DNA of 64,000 nt from Nitrospira sp. CG24B. GTDB lineage: Bacteria; Nitrospirota; Nitrospiria; Nitrospirales; Nitrospiraceae. Shown one piece after another: positions 44,627 to 53,094 of this stretch. Position 1 is the stretch's first letter, and every line of letters starts with the position of its first letter. Below the pieces are notes generated by a model. The model was not told the DNA's origin. It searched no databases and was given only the letters and a program-made list of their open reading frames with translations. The stretch covers positions 1 through 64,000 of the forward strand of contig NEWS02000002.1 of assembly GCA_002869845.2 (NCBI GenBank). The letters run 5' to 3'. A program made the position numbers and the translations under genes.

Positions 44627-45454
44627 CTATTCGTTGGGGTGCTGAACAGGCCGCGTGGCTCCATGTTCATGGCAGCCGCTCCAGGTGTGAATGCTTTGGT
44701 CACCGACCTCAACGAGGAGTCGAAGCATCTCGGTGATTTCCGTCTGTCTTTTAAGGAAATACCGAGCGGCGGACCCCTTTTTCTTGCCGACTCGCACGGT
44801 AAGAATGCGGTGATCCCGAAGCGCAAAGACATCCTCATCGGTCTCGTCGTCTCCCACATAGAGAGCCGTGCTACAGTCAAGTCTGCGCATATACTCCAGC
44901 AAGGCCGTCCCCTTGTGCGACGCCGTGGGCGGCATCACATTGACGACGGATTTTCCAAGAACAATCCGAGGCGGAGGAGAGAGCTCAGCAACGATTCGAG
45001 AAATAAGCGCCCGGGCCTCGTCTCGCTGATCGACCGTTCGATAATGGAATGAGAGCGAATAGGATTTATTCTCGACGACCACACCGCTCCGAGTCAGCTC
45101 ATCCTGAAATCGTCCGGTGACCAATCCCAGCCATCCAGAACTGGTCTCGCGGACTTGCTGGATATCCTCCTGGCGCGTGTGAGGGCCTTCTGAACCATGA
45201 TTCCCGATCAAGTGAGGCACGGCAGTCCCGACACGTGAGCGCAGATCCTCCACGGAGCGTCCCGAGATAATGGCGGTGGGAGCGCGCTTCGCGAGTTTCT
45301 CAAGCCAGAAACGGATGGGGCGCGATAGCCTCGCCGCATGATGCTCTCGAACGATTTTCGCCAAGGTCCCGTCAAAATCAAACGCATACAGAGACCGGTC
45401 CTTCAGGATGGTCTCCAGTTCAAGCTTCCCTTTTTCCGTCAAAAGATAATCCAT
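44627..45454 (-). CDS. otsB: Trehalose-6-phosphate phosphatase
   Basis: 275 aa HAD-fold enzyme. Nucleophile motif SLYAFDFDGTLAKIV, AIISGRSVEDLRSRV, NHGSEGPH cap region, SHKGTALLEYMRR (motif III Lys) and YVGDDETDEDVFAL (motif IV Asp pair). Removes phosphate from trehalose-6-P. It starts 10 nt after the OtsA gene on the same strand. The last ~30 residues (GCHEHGATRPVQHPNE) extend past the domain. Confidence 0.93.
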   Translation of the reverse strand: MDYLLTEKGKLELETILKDRSLYAFDFDGTLAKIVREHHAARLSRPIRFWLEKLAKRAPTAIISGRSVEDLRSRVGTAVPHLIGNHGSEGPHTRQEDIQQVRETSSGWLGLVTGRFQDELTRSGVVVENKSYSLSFHYRTVDQRDEARALISRIVAELSPPPRIVLGKSVVNVMPPTASHKGTALLEYMRRLDCSTALYVGDDETDEDVFALRDHRILTVRVGKKKGSAARYFLKRQTEITEMLRLLVEVGDQSIHTWSGCHEHGATRPVQHPNE

Positions 45455-45464
45455 GGTCCTTCCA

Positions 45465-47705
45465 TCAACTCAACAGACTCGGCCGCCGCACCTGTTGCAT
45501 GACTCGCTCCTTTTGTCTCATGCGGGCAGCATCAATGAGCATACGACCGGCCCAGCGATACACATTAAACTCCTGAATCAGTCCACGCATGCTCTGCATC
45601 CTGGCCCGCTGCTCCACCTTCGGCATCGTCAGGCCAAGGTGAAGCGCGGCCGCAAATTGATCAATATCGTAAGGATTGATGACGAGCGCCTCCGTCAGTT
45701 CCCGAGCGGCTCCGGTGAATTGACTCAGAATCAACACTCCCTGCTCGTCGTCCCGAGCACCGACGAACTCTTTTGCGACCAAATTCATACCGTCATGGAG
45801 GCTGCTGACCACACAGAGGTCTGCGCCGCGGTAACACTCGCAGACCTGAGACGCCTCGTGATGCTGAATCCGCAAGCAGATCGGTTCATACCCGTCTCGC
45901 CCAAACCGCTTGTTGATCTGCTCGGCCAAGCCATAGACCTGGCTGGTGAAATGTTGGTACTGCTCGATCATGGAACGGCTGGGAGCGGCAATCTGTATAA
46001 ATGTAAACTTCCCGATCCATTCGGGCTGGAGTTCCAGCAATCGTTCCACAGCCATGAACCGCTCCAGGATCCCCTTCGTATAATCCAGACGCTCGACTCC
46101 CAGGCCCACAAAGCGATCCGGAGGCATCCCGCACATCTCCCGCAACCTGGTTCGGCATTCAGGGACCGGCGGCTGGTCGCGCAACCATTGCAGCGGCCAC
46201 TCGATGGAGATCGGATAGGGGTTGACCGCTGTCATCTTCCCCCCATAGGACACCGTTGAACTGTTTCGATCGATGCGTGCCTCGAGTATCCGATCGACAC
46301 AGTCGATGAAATTGTTGCAGTGGACTCTGGTATGGAATCCCAGAATGCTGCTTCCGAGCAGCCCTTCCAGAATCTCCTGCCTCCAAGGACAGATCCCAAA
46401 ACTTTCCGCATTGGCCCAAGGAATGTGCCAGAACATGATGATCGTCGCGGTCGGCAATCGATCGCGGATGAGCTTTGGAACCAGGGCGAGATGGTAATCT
46501 TGAACGAGCACGACCGGATTGTCGGTTGTGGCCTCCTCGTAGACGGCTTGAGCAAAACGCTCATTGACGGCGACATAGTGTTTCCAATCGGATGAACGGA
46601 ACGTGGGCCGGACGTGGGCGATATGGCAGAGCGGCCACAATCCCTCGTTGGCAAACCCGTAATAGTATCCGGCCTCTTCTTCGGCGGTCAGCCACACACG
46701 CCGAATCTCATAGGTGGGATGCGCCGGTGGAACACTGACATGGTTCCGGCCATCCACCACCTCTCGATCCGCGGATCCGTTCCCATGCGCGACCCATGTC
46801 CCAGAGCAGGCGCGCATGACCGGCTCAAGCGCCGAGACAAGCCCGCTCGCCGGCACCTGCACGACGATGTTCTGATCTTGCCAATAGTGGGCATAGGGCT
46901 GCCGGTTGGACACAATCAGCACCTGATCGCCCGAGAACTGCTCATGAAGAATTGATTTGAGGCTGGTTGGGGACCATGAAATCTGCGTCTCATCGCGCAT
47001 GCGGCGATCAGTTTCAAGCGCCTGAACCAACGAGCGCAAGTCCTTCGCCAGTGGCTGGAGTTCCGGAGCATGTTGCTCCTGCGTGAGAGGGCTCAGCAGC
47101 CTTTCGCCCTTGACCATGGCTCGAACCCCGGCCACCCACTCTTTCCAGCTGAAATGTGCGACCAGCACCGTGACAAGCGAAATAACCGCCGTCAGCCCCG
47201 CAAATAAATAAAAAACGTAGCGTTTGGTATCGCTGCTCCGTTGTTGGATAAACCTCATGTCGTGGAGAAGGAGAAGACGTCCAAGCCGGCGCCCGTTGGA
47301 TTCGATGGACGCTGACATGATATGGAGCGGTCCACTACTGAAAGATCGCAGGGTCGAGGAGTTGGGCGCGAGGTTCAGAGTATCCCGGCAGGTGACATCC
47401 TGCGGATAAGCCTGGGTCTCATGGAGCAGGTGATTCTCGAGGTCGCAAAAACCCAGAGCGTACAGCCGCTCATCCTGAATGATACGCGTAAAATAAGCAG
47501 AGATCTTGTCTTTAGAGTTCGTGACCAGAAGCTCCGCCAGCGGTCCTTCCATGGTATTGACCATGAGTTTGGATCGCATATCGAGATCACGGACAAACCA
47601 TTTTACTTCGAGTGAATCGACAAGCGGGATGACCCCATAGGCGATCACAGCCAGCACAATCACCAGGGGAAGCACAAACCGCAGAGAGAGCGCAAGCAGC
47701 CTCAT
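45465..47705 (-). CDS. otsA: Membrane-anchored trehalose-6-phosphate synthase with N-terminal sensor-like domain
   Basis: 746 aa from the ATG at 47705; the track start at 47810 would overlap the divergent gene. The C-terminal ~490 residues are a GT20 synthase: VSNRQPYAHYW, YYGFANEGLWPLCH, VLVQDYHLALVPKLIRDRLP, MFWHIPWANAESFGICPW, GVERLDYTKGILERF, SSLHDGMNLVAKEF. Unusually, the first ~240 residues are a receptor-like module: TM helix ~5-28, extracytoplasmic domain ~29-162, second TM ~163-187 (YVFYLFAGLTAVISLVTVLVAHF), and a HAMP-like linker before the enzyme. So synthesis may be tied to an outside signal at the membrane. Operon with otsB. Confidence 0.9.
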   Translation of the reverse strand: MRLLALSLRFVLPLVIVLAVIAYGVIPLVDSLEVKWFVRDLDMRSKLMVNTMEGPLAELLVTNSKDKISAYFTRIIQDERLYALGFCDLENHLLHETQAYPQDVTCRDTLNLAPNSSTLRSFSSGPLHIMSASIESNGRRLGRLLLLHDMRFIQQRSSDTKRYVFYLFAGLTAVISLVTVLVAHFSWKEWVAGVRAMVKGERLLSPLTQEQHAPELQPLAKDLRSLVQALETDRRMRDETQISWSPTSLKSILHEQFSGDQVLIVSNRQPYAHYWQDQNIVVQVPASGLVSALEPVMRACSGTWVAHGNGSADREVVDGRNHVSVPPAHPTYEIRRVWLTAEEEAGYYYGFANEGLWPLCHIAHVRPTFRSSDWKHYVAVNERFAQAVYEEATTDNPVVLVQDYHLALVPKLIRDRLPTATIIMFWHIPWANAESFGICPWRQEILEGLLGSSILGFHTRVHCNNFIDCVDRILEARIDRNSSTVSYGGKMTAVNPYPISIEWPLQWLRDQPPVPECRTRLREMCGMPPDRFVGLGVERLDYTKGILERFMAVERLLELQPEWIGKFTFIQIAAPSRSMIEQYQHFTSQVYGLAEQINKRFGRDGYEPICLRIQHHEASQVCECYRGADLCVVSSLHDGMNLVAKEFVGARDDEQGVLILSQFTGAARELTEALVINPYDIDQFAAALHLGLTMPKVEQRARMQSMRGLIQEFNVYRWAGRMLIDAARMRQKERVMQQVRRPSLLS

Positions 47706-47753
47706 AGAAACAAGGTAGTTTACTTTCGCGGATAAATCAAATATGGTCACTGC

Positions 47754-49538
47754 GTGTATCAGTATGGCCTCATCGGAAACTGCCAAATTTCCGCGCTGAT
47801 CAGCGCACAAGGGTCTCTCGACTGGCTGTGCCTGCCGAGACCCGACAGCCCACCGATCTTCGGAAAAATCCTGGACCAGGAGGGTGGCCAGTTTTCCATC
47901 TCTGCGTCCGTCCCGTCCTCAGAAACAACCACAACACAGCAATACCTCCCGAACACCAACATATTAGTGACTACCGTCTCGTTACCCAACGGAGATGCGT
48001 TCCAGATTACTGATTTTTGCCCTCGCTTCCTGCAATATGGCCGCATCTATCGTCCAGCCGCCTTATTTCGGATCGTCGAACCGCTGAGCGGATCACCGTC
48101 GATTCGTGTCTGTTGCCAGCCGGTCTCTGGTTGGGAAAAAACGCCGGTTCGGTCTGTCCGCGGCAGCAGCCACCTTCGGTATGATATTCGAGGGGACTAC
48201 TTGCGATTGCTCACGAATATGCCGCTGACGTACCTCTGCGGGGAAACACCGGTCCTCCTGACGTCGAAGATGTACTTCGCACTGACGTGGGGACTCGGGA
48301 TTGAAGATGATCTAGTCAAAGTCAGCCACGAATTTCTCGATCAGACGACCAAGTACTGGCGAACCTGGGTCAAACAGTGCTCGATCCCTGTCATCTATCA
48401 GGAGGAGGTCATCCGCTCGGCCCTCGCACTGAAACTCCACTGTTATGAGGACACTGGAGCGATTCTCGCCGCGCCCACCACCAGCCTGCCCGAGGAACCA
48501 GGCGGTCCTCGAAACTGGGACTATCGCTACTGCTGGCTGCGCGATGCCCATTTCTCGCTTTCGGCGTTTCACAATCTCGGCCAGTTTGAAGAAATGGAAG
48601 GTTTCCTGAAGTTTCTCCTGAATGTCGGCTATGCCAGTGAGCAATCTCACGATCGCTTGGCGCCGGTGTATAAACTCAGTCAAGATCTGCCCCTTCCTGA
48701 AATTGAGCATGCCAACTGGCAAGGCTTTCTCGGAAGCCGACCCGTACGAAGCCATAACCAGGCAGCCGAACATATACAGAGCGACGTGTACGGAGAAATG
48801 ATACTCACGCTGGCTCCGATCTTCTTCGATAACCGGTTCATTGATTTGCGAACCAAAGATCATGAAGCGCTGGTCGCCAATTTGGTCCGCCTCTGTGAAC
48901 GAAGCATCTCTCAGCCGGATGCCGGACCATGGGAGATTCGTAATGGCTGGAAGGAACATTCGTTCACGAATCTCATGTGTTGGGCCGGACTAGACCGGGC
49001 CTACCGCATGCAGCGGGCTGGGTTTCTCCTTGATCTACCGACCAACCTAGACACGGCCCGCGCGCGAGCGGCAAATGCTTTATTGCAAGCCACCAAGGAC
49101 AAGGCCCTCCGGAATGGACCGACTGACGAGAGTTACGACGCCTCCTTAGCCCAATTGACCATTCTCGGATTTCCAGATCGAGAGGTGTGCGATACGACGA
49201 TCACGCAGATCAAGCAAGCCCTCGCCCTGCGCCAAGACGGAAAGGAAACGGGGTTTTTCTTCCGCTACCTCCGGCAGGACGATTTCGGTAAGCCTCAGTC
49301 GAGCTTTGTCATTTGCTCATTCTGGGTCGTTCAAGCGCTTGCCAAACTGGGCCGTCTCGCTGAGGCGAAGCAGATCATGAACCAGATTCTCACCGGAGCC
49401 AATGGCGTCGGGCTCTTTGCCGAGCATTTCGTGCCGGAAACTCGCCTCCAACTCGGAAACTTCCCACAAGCCTATTCCCACGTCGGCTTGATCAACGCTG
49501 CGTTCGCCGTCAGCCCGCCATGGAGCGATGTGCTGTAG
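47754..49538 (+). CDS. Glycoside hydrolase family 15 protein (trehalase/glucoamylase type)
   Basis: 594 aa, GTG start. N-terminal beta-sandwich (MYQYGLIGNCQISALISAQGSLDWLCLPRPDSPPIF) and C-terminal (alpha/alpha)6 barrel with GGPRNWDYRYCWLRDAHFSL (catalytic region), WEIRNGWKEHSFTNLMCWAG and NLMCWAGLDRAYRM. No signal peptide: cytoplasmic. It is divergent from otsA with 48 nt between starts, so the promoters face each other. Given the neighbours, trehalose or a related glucan is the likely substrate; bacterial GH15 trehalases are known, but specificity cannot be read from sequence. Confidence 0.88.
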   Translation: MYQYGLIGNCQISALISAQGSLDWLCLPRPDSPPIFGKILDQEGGQFSISASVPSSETTTTQQYLPNTNILVTTVSLPNGDAFQITDFCPRFLQYGRIYRPAALFRIVEPLSGSPSIRVCCQPVSGWEKTPVRSVRGSSHLRYDIRGDYLRLLTNMPLTYLCGETPVLLTSKMYFALTWGLGIEDDLVKVSHEFLDQTTKYWRTWVKQCSIPVIYQEEVIRSALALKLHCYEDTGAILAAPTTSLPEEPGGPRNWDYRYCWLRDAHFSLSAFHNLGQFEEMEGFLKFLLNVGYASEQSHDRLAPVYKLSQDLPLPEIEHANWQGFLGSRPVRSHNQAAEHIQSDVYGEMILTLAPIFFDNRFIDLRTKDHEALVANLVRLCERSISQPDAGPWEIRNGWKEHSFTNLMCWAGLDRAYRMQRAGFLLDLPTNLDTARARAANALLQATKDKALRNGPTDESYDASLAQLTILGFPDREVCDTTITQIKQALALRQDGKETGFFFRYLRQDDFGKPQSSFVICSFWVVQALAKLGRLAEAKQIMNQILTGANGVGLFAEHFVPETRLQLGNFPQAYSHVGLINAAFAVSPPWSDVL

Positions 49539-49711
49539 CAGTACAGTGAACGTATCCGCCCTCTTCCATTAGGTGCATTCCCGAAACAGACAGTTGAGTC
49601 TCTGCGATAAGTGCTGCCGTGAGAGGCTTATCATTCTCCTTTCAAGCCCATACAGCATAGAAGAGGTGTCGGGTCACCCCAAGGAAAGCATATTGGTGGG
49701 TTCAAAACTCT

Positions 49712-49747
49712 TTCCGGCGGCGTCCATGAAAGAATGAGCCGCCGGAA
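49712..49747 (-). terminator. Hairpin terminator downstream of ssrA
   Basis: Stem TTCCGGCGGC / GCCGCCGGAA (10 bp) with a 16-nt loop, followed on the minus strand by AGAGTTTTGAACC. Positioned just past the 3' end of tmRNA. It may also stop transcripts from the GH15 gene. Confidence 0.6.
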
Positions 49748-49763
49748 CGCACAACGTGCGGTG

Positions 49764-50111
49764 TGGTGGAGGCGAGGGGAGTTGAACCCCTGTCCGAAGA
49801 TCGTCAGTGCACTGTATCTACATGTGTAGCCGACAATTTAAATTTCGCAGCCGTCCACGCCAGTCGGCAGGCTTAGAACAGCCGCTAGCCCAGAAAGTTC
49901 TCGTCCTCAGCCGCTGAGCACCGGCCTTGGACCAGCCCGCTGCATCGCGCTCTTCCACCCCCGCGGGCATCAGATGGAAGAACGTCGCAGTTAATTAAGC
50001 TGCGAGTGCCAGTTCTTGATTGGCAGTTGCGTTTTCTCGGACTTTTACGAGTTCCCGAGAGCTCGACATGCAACAGTGACCTCAGTATCCCCGTCGAAAC
50101 CGGTCGCCCCC
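49764..50111 (-). ncRNA. ssrA: tmRNA (SsrA)
   Basis: 348 nt. 5' end GGGGGCGACCGGTTTCGACGGGG pairs with the 3' end CGCCTCCACCA; T-arm GGGGTTCAACTCCCC. The tag reading frame ends GCC AAT CAA GAA CTG GCA CTC GCA GCT TAA, giving ...ANQELALAA, the expected proteolysis tag ending. Rescues stalled ribosomes with SmpB (smpB not in the window). One-piece form with encoded CCA. Confidence 0.95.
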
Positions 50112-50119
50112 TTTCTTGT

Positions 50120-50190
50120 ATTTCGTGAAGCGTCACTCGTGAAGCGCGAAACACGAACGGACTTCTTGCGAGATACGCTTCACGAACGAA
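50120..50190. repeat. CGTGAAGCG repeat cluster upstream of ssrA
   Basis: Two direct copies of CGTGAAGCG (50124-50132 and 50139-50147) and an inverted copy CGCTTCACG (~50167-50175), the whole forming an imperfect palindrome (TTCGTGAAGCGT ... ACGCTTCACGAAC). Lies where the ssrA promoter should be. Could be a small mobile repeat or a regulatory site. Confidence 0.45.
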
Positions 50191-50291
50191 TTGCCTCATA
50201 GATACCCATCATACCGCACCAGTCAATGGGAAGCCACCTGCCAACGGTTTCCCACTCATGGGTATTGTATCGAGGACGCCACCGCACCCTT

Positions 50292-51548
50292 CTATGTGTT
50301 CTCTACTTCATCCAGGCTCGGCCGTATGAGGTACGGGCCATAGGTACACGCAAAGAGTAGATAGGCCCCACTCCAACAGAGCGCAGACAGGCCAAGTAGC
50401 GCATAGGTGAGAGCCGTAGGAATATCGACGTTGGGAGCAAAGATTCGCAGGAGCGCCCCGACGTTGATCAGCACATACATCGACACAGTAAACCCGTCAG
50501 CATGCCGCGGTCGTCCCGTGTGGCCGAGACTCGCGCGAGTCATCACCGCGAGCGTCATCGCGCCCATCGCGCCAGTGGTGAGGAGATGAACCGCGTTTTC
50601 AGGAGAGAAGCCAACCCCTAGAATCGATGCCCCAAGGGCGATGAGAAACAGCGCCACCCACCCATACCCGATGTGCAGAATCAGCACGAGTGGTTCTTTC
50701 CAGGTCCTCCACCCTCCCCAACGGAAAAGACGTACCACGCTCGCCACCCCAGCCACGAAAAGCACGGTCCCTGTCCACATACTTTCTGGACCAATGATCC
50801 AGCTGATGACGCTCACTAACACAAGAATGATTGCGCCTCCATCAGTCTGAGAAAATACCTCAGGCAGTCTGGATACGTTCCGGTCAGCCAGGTACTCACG
50901 CGTAAAGGTGGAAGCGAGACGTCCTCCGATGATCGTCAATAACATCGTCATGACGGAGAGCGCCAGCCGTTCGGGAAGGTCTGTCGGCATGCCACGCAAC
51001 GCAGCCACATGAAAGAGAATATTGGCGCCGGCAAAAAAACTGACCAGCACACCAATCGGTGCGCGATCCCAGCTGCGAGCAACGACAATCTCCCGCCAGA
51101 CATAGGTGGCCAAGAGAACCAAAAACGCTCCATCCACGACGGCAGCTGGCGTCGCTCCAGCCCATGGCAAAGCCATCAGGAGCCGTCCACCTAGCCACAA
51201 TAGGAATAGTAATAGGAGCGGCACCCCCCTCAGCGGCATCCGATCTGTCCAATTAGGCATGGCCGTCAATAAGAATCCGGCAATCAAGGCAGGCAGATAC
51301 CCGAAGAGCATCTCATGGACGTGCCACTCACGGGGGGAATACAAAAAGACCGCTTGAGTCTTCCCTGTGAACAAGGCGACCCAGATAAGGACGGATAGTG
51401 CAGCAAACAGCGCAGCACCCAGGAAGAACGGGCGAAACCCATACGATAAGAACGCCGGGCCTTCGTAGGGAGGAAACGTCGGTTCGTCATCCTCTTGCTG
51501 CACGGTTGCAGCTGACTGGCCAGCCATCTGAATCTCGTTCGATGCCAT
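50292..51548 (-). CDS. nnrS: NnrS family membrane protein
   Basis: 418 aa from ATG 51548 (the track start is a TTG 48 nt upstream). About 12 TM helices; NnrS hallmarks FLSYGFRPFFLGAALFAALS, SPREWHVHEMLFGYLPALIAGFLLTAMPNWTDRMPLRG, LLTIIGGRLASTFTREYLAD, HLLTTGAMGAMTLAVMTRASLGHTGRP. Haem- and copper-containing inner-membrane protein linked to nitric-oxide stress and denitrification in other bacteria; this would suit a nitrogen-oxidising host. Single gene here, near ssrA and the DUF3482 gene on the same strand. Confidence 0.93.
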   Translation of the reverse strand: MASNEIQMAGQSAATVQQEDDEPTFPPYEGPAFLSYGFRPFFLGAALFAALSVLIWVALFTGKTQAVFLYSPREWHVHEMLFGYLPALIAGFLLTAMPNWTDRMPLRGVPLLLLFLLWLGGRLLMALPWAGATPAAVVDGAFLVLLATYVWREIVVARSWDRAPIGVLVSFFAGANILFHVAALRGMPTDLPERLALSVMTMLLTIIGGRLASTFTREYLADRNVSRLPEVFSQTDGGAIILVLVSVISWIIGPESMWTGTVLFVAGVASVVRLFRWGGWRTWKEPLVLILHIGYGWVALFLIALGASILGVGFSPENAVHLLTTGAMGAMTLAVMTRASLGHTGRPRHADGFTVSMYVLINVGALLRIFAPNVDIPTALTYALLGLSALCWSGAYLLFACTYGPYLIRPSLDEVENT

Positions 51549-51621
51549 AGAACTTGATTGTGTGGTCTGGGCCAGAGGCCTGTCAACGGAGGGCAAGAGT
51601 TCTATGGGCGGGACGTCGGTC

Positions 51622-53094
51622 TCATCCTAGGCGGTTCAGAAACCGTTTGGAGGCGGGATAGGTGCCCCAGAGCAGTTCGAGTGTGATGGATGTCAACAAC
51701 GCCGTGAGTTGTGTGGATTGCTCTTCCGTTTTGGCTGCGAGACCTTGCCCCCGTAAGCGGGCCCACACGTCGTGCAAAGTGGTGTGGTGCTTCGAAACCA
51801 GGATTTTCACGTTCTCGATCCAGAACCTGGGATCTTCGGGATCCGCAACATACTGTCCTTGGCCTCGGCCGAAATGAGCGATGGCCAGATACCGGATGAT
51901 GACGTCTTGAACCAGCAAATCCAGATACTCATCCGACCACGTCACCGGGGTCGGGGTACTCCCTGCCCGCCGCTCCGCCCAGGCTTCCCCTCCGAGAAAT
52001 CCAAGCACACCTCCCACCACTGCCCCGGCGATCGTGAACAGGCCCATACTGACCCCACCCGTCGCCGCATCAAGGTGGAGCCCGGCATAGGCCCCGCTGG
52101 TCAAGGCTCCACCGATCCCGCCGATGGCGGTCCCACTGAGGGTCGCCTCGCCCTTGCCCTGCGAGCCTCGTTGTACTTCGACATGATCCATCCTAGCCTG
52201 GATCACGCCGATCGCATTCCCTTCCAGGCCATGCAGGGCAATGACCGCTTTCGTCGTCGTCCCAACCTCGTTCACCAAGTCCTTTAAGAGCCCATCGACG
52301 GCCTGTTGTTTCTGCGCCTCCATCGACGAGCCGTCGCCCTTGGTCATCACCCGCGACTTCGCGGCGCGTGACACCAGCATGGCCCACTGCTCCATCGCCG
52401 CATGGAAGACGGTCAGATTCGTGGTTTGCCAGACGGTGAACAATCGATTCATGAGCTGGCGATCGTGAGAAGGGAGCAGCGATTGAATGGTCTCGAACAG
52501 AATACCTTCCTGGACCCAACAGCGGCTGAATGCATCAAGGCTGTGCACCCCCCTGACGAAGCCATATCGAGCGAAGTAATCCTTCCAGGGCTGTTCAAGA
52601 CGCTGCTGTTCTGCACGGTCCTTGGGGGGGCCGGTTTGGTTCAGCAGAACGATGACGGGCTTCCCGATCCATTCCAGCAGTTGCAGTTCCGGCGCGATGT
52701 ATCCGGCCATGCTCGGCTCTTCGGTCGCATTCACCAGGTAGAGGACGACGTCTGCCTCTTGCTGGACGTTCAACACCGCCTGTTGGGCACACCATGAAGG
52801 CCGGTCACGAAATCGATCCCACACTTCCGTCACAATCCGTACGATCGGATTCTTGGCCCCCTGCAACCGAGAGAGAATCTTTTGACAATTGGGAAAGCCG
52901 GGCGTATCCCAGAGCTGGAGAGACTCCCCTACGTCCGTTTCCAGCACCGTGTACTTTTGATTTTCGAGCGTGACATGAGCCCGATCGGCGACGAGGCCGA
53001 TATCCTTCCGGAGCAGCGTTCTAGCCAGCGTGGTCTTTCCGATATTCGTATGAGAAATCAAGGAGAGGGCGATCTGCGATTTCTCGACGCTCAT
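51622..53094 (-). CDS. DUF3482-type GTPase
   Basis: 490 aa. P-loop SLISHTNIGKTTLARTLLRKDIG (G1), G3 LQLWDTPGFPN, G4 PVIVLLNQTGPP (NQxG, altered from NKxD). The C-terminal part has a glycine-rich hydrophobic segment (ATGGVSMGLFTIAGAVVGGVLGFLGGEAWAE) likely to enter the membrane, and a helical DUF3482 domain. Related to the YfjP/Era-like GTPases. Its ATG overlaps the stop of the DUF2868 gene by 4 nt; the DUF2868-DUF3482 pair is conserved in proteobacteria, with unknown function. Confidence 0.85.
   Translation of the reverse strand: MSVEKSQIALSLISHTNIGKTTLARTLLRKDIGLVADRAHVTLENQKYTVLETDVGESLQLWDTPGFPNCQKILSRLQGAKNPIVRIVTEVWDRFRDRPSWCAQQAVLNVQQEADVVLYLVNATEEPSMAGYIAPELQLLEWIGKPVIVLLNQTGPPKDRAEQQRLEQPWKDYFARYGFVRGVHSLDAFSRCWVQEGILFETIQSLLPSHDRQLMNRLFTVWQTTNLTVFHAAMEQWAMLVSRAAKSRVMTKGDGSSMEAQKQQAVDGLLKDLVNEVGTTTKAVIALHGLEGNAIGVIQARMDHVEVQRGSQGKGEATLSGTAIGGIGGALTSGAYAGLHLDAATGGVSMGLFTIAGAVVGGVLGFLGGEAWAERRAGSTPTPVTWSDEYLDLLVQDVIIRYLAIAHFGRGQGQYVADPEDPRFWIENVKILVSKHHTTLHDVWARLRGQGLAAKTEEQSTQLTALLTSITLELLWGTYPASKRFLNRLG

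Noticed and set aside
45453-46259. 268-aa plus ORF opposite otsA
   Set aside because: Antisense shadow of the GT20 domain.
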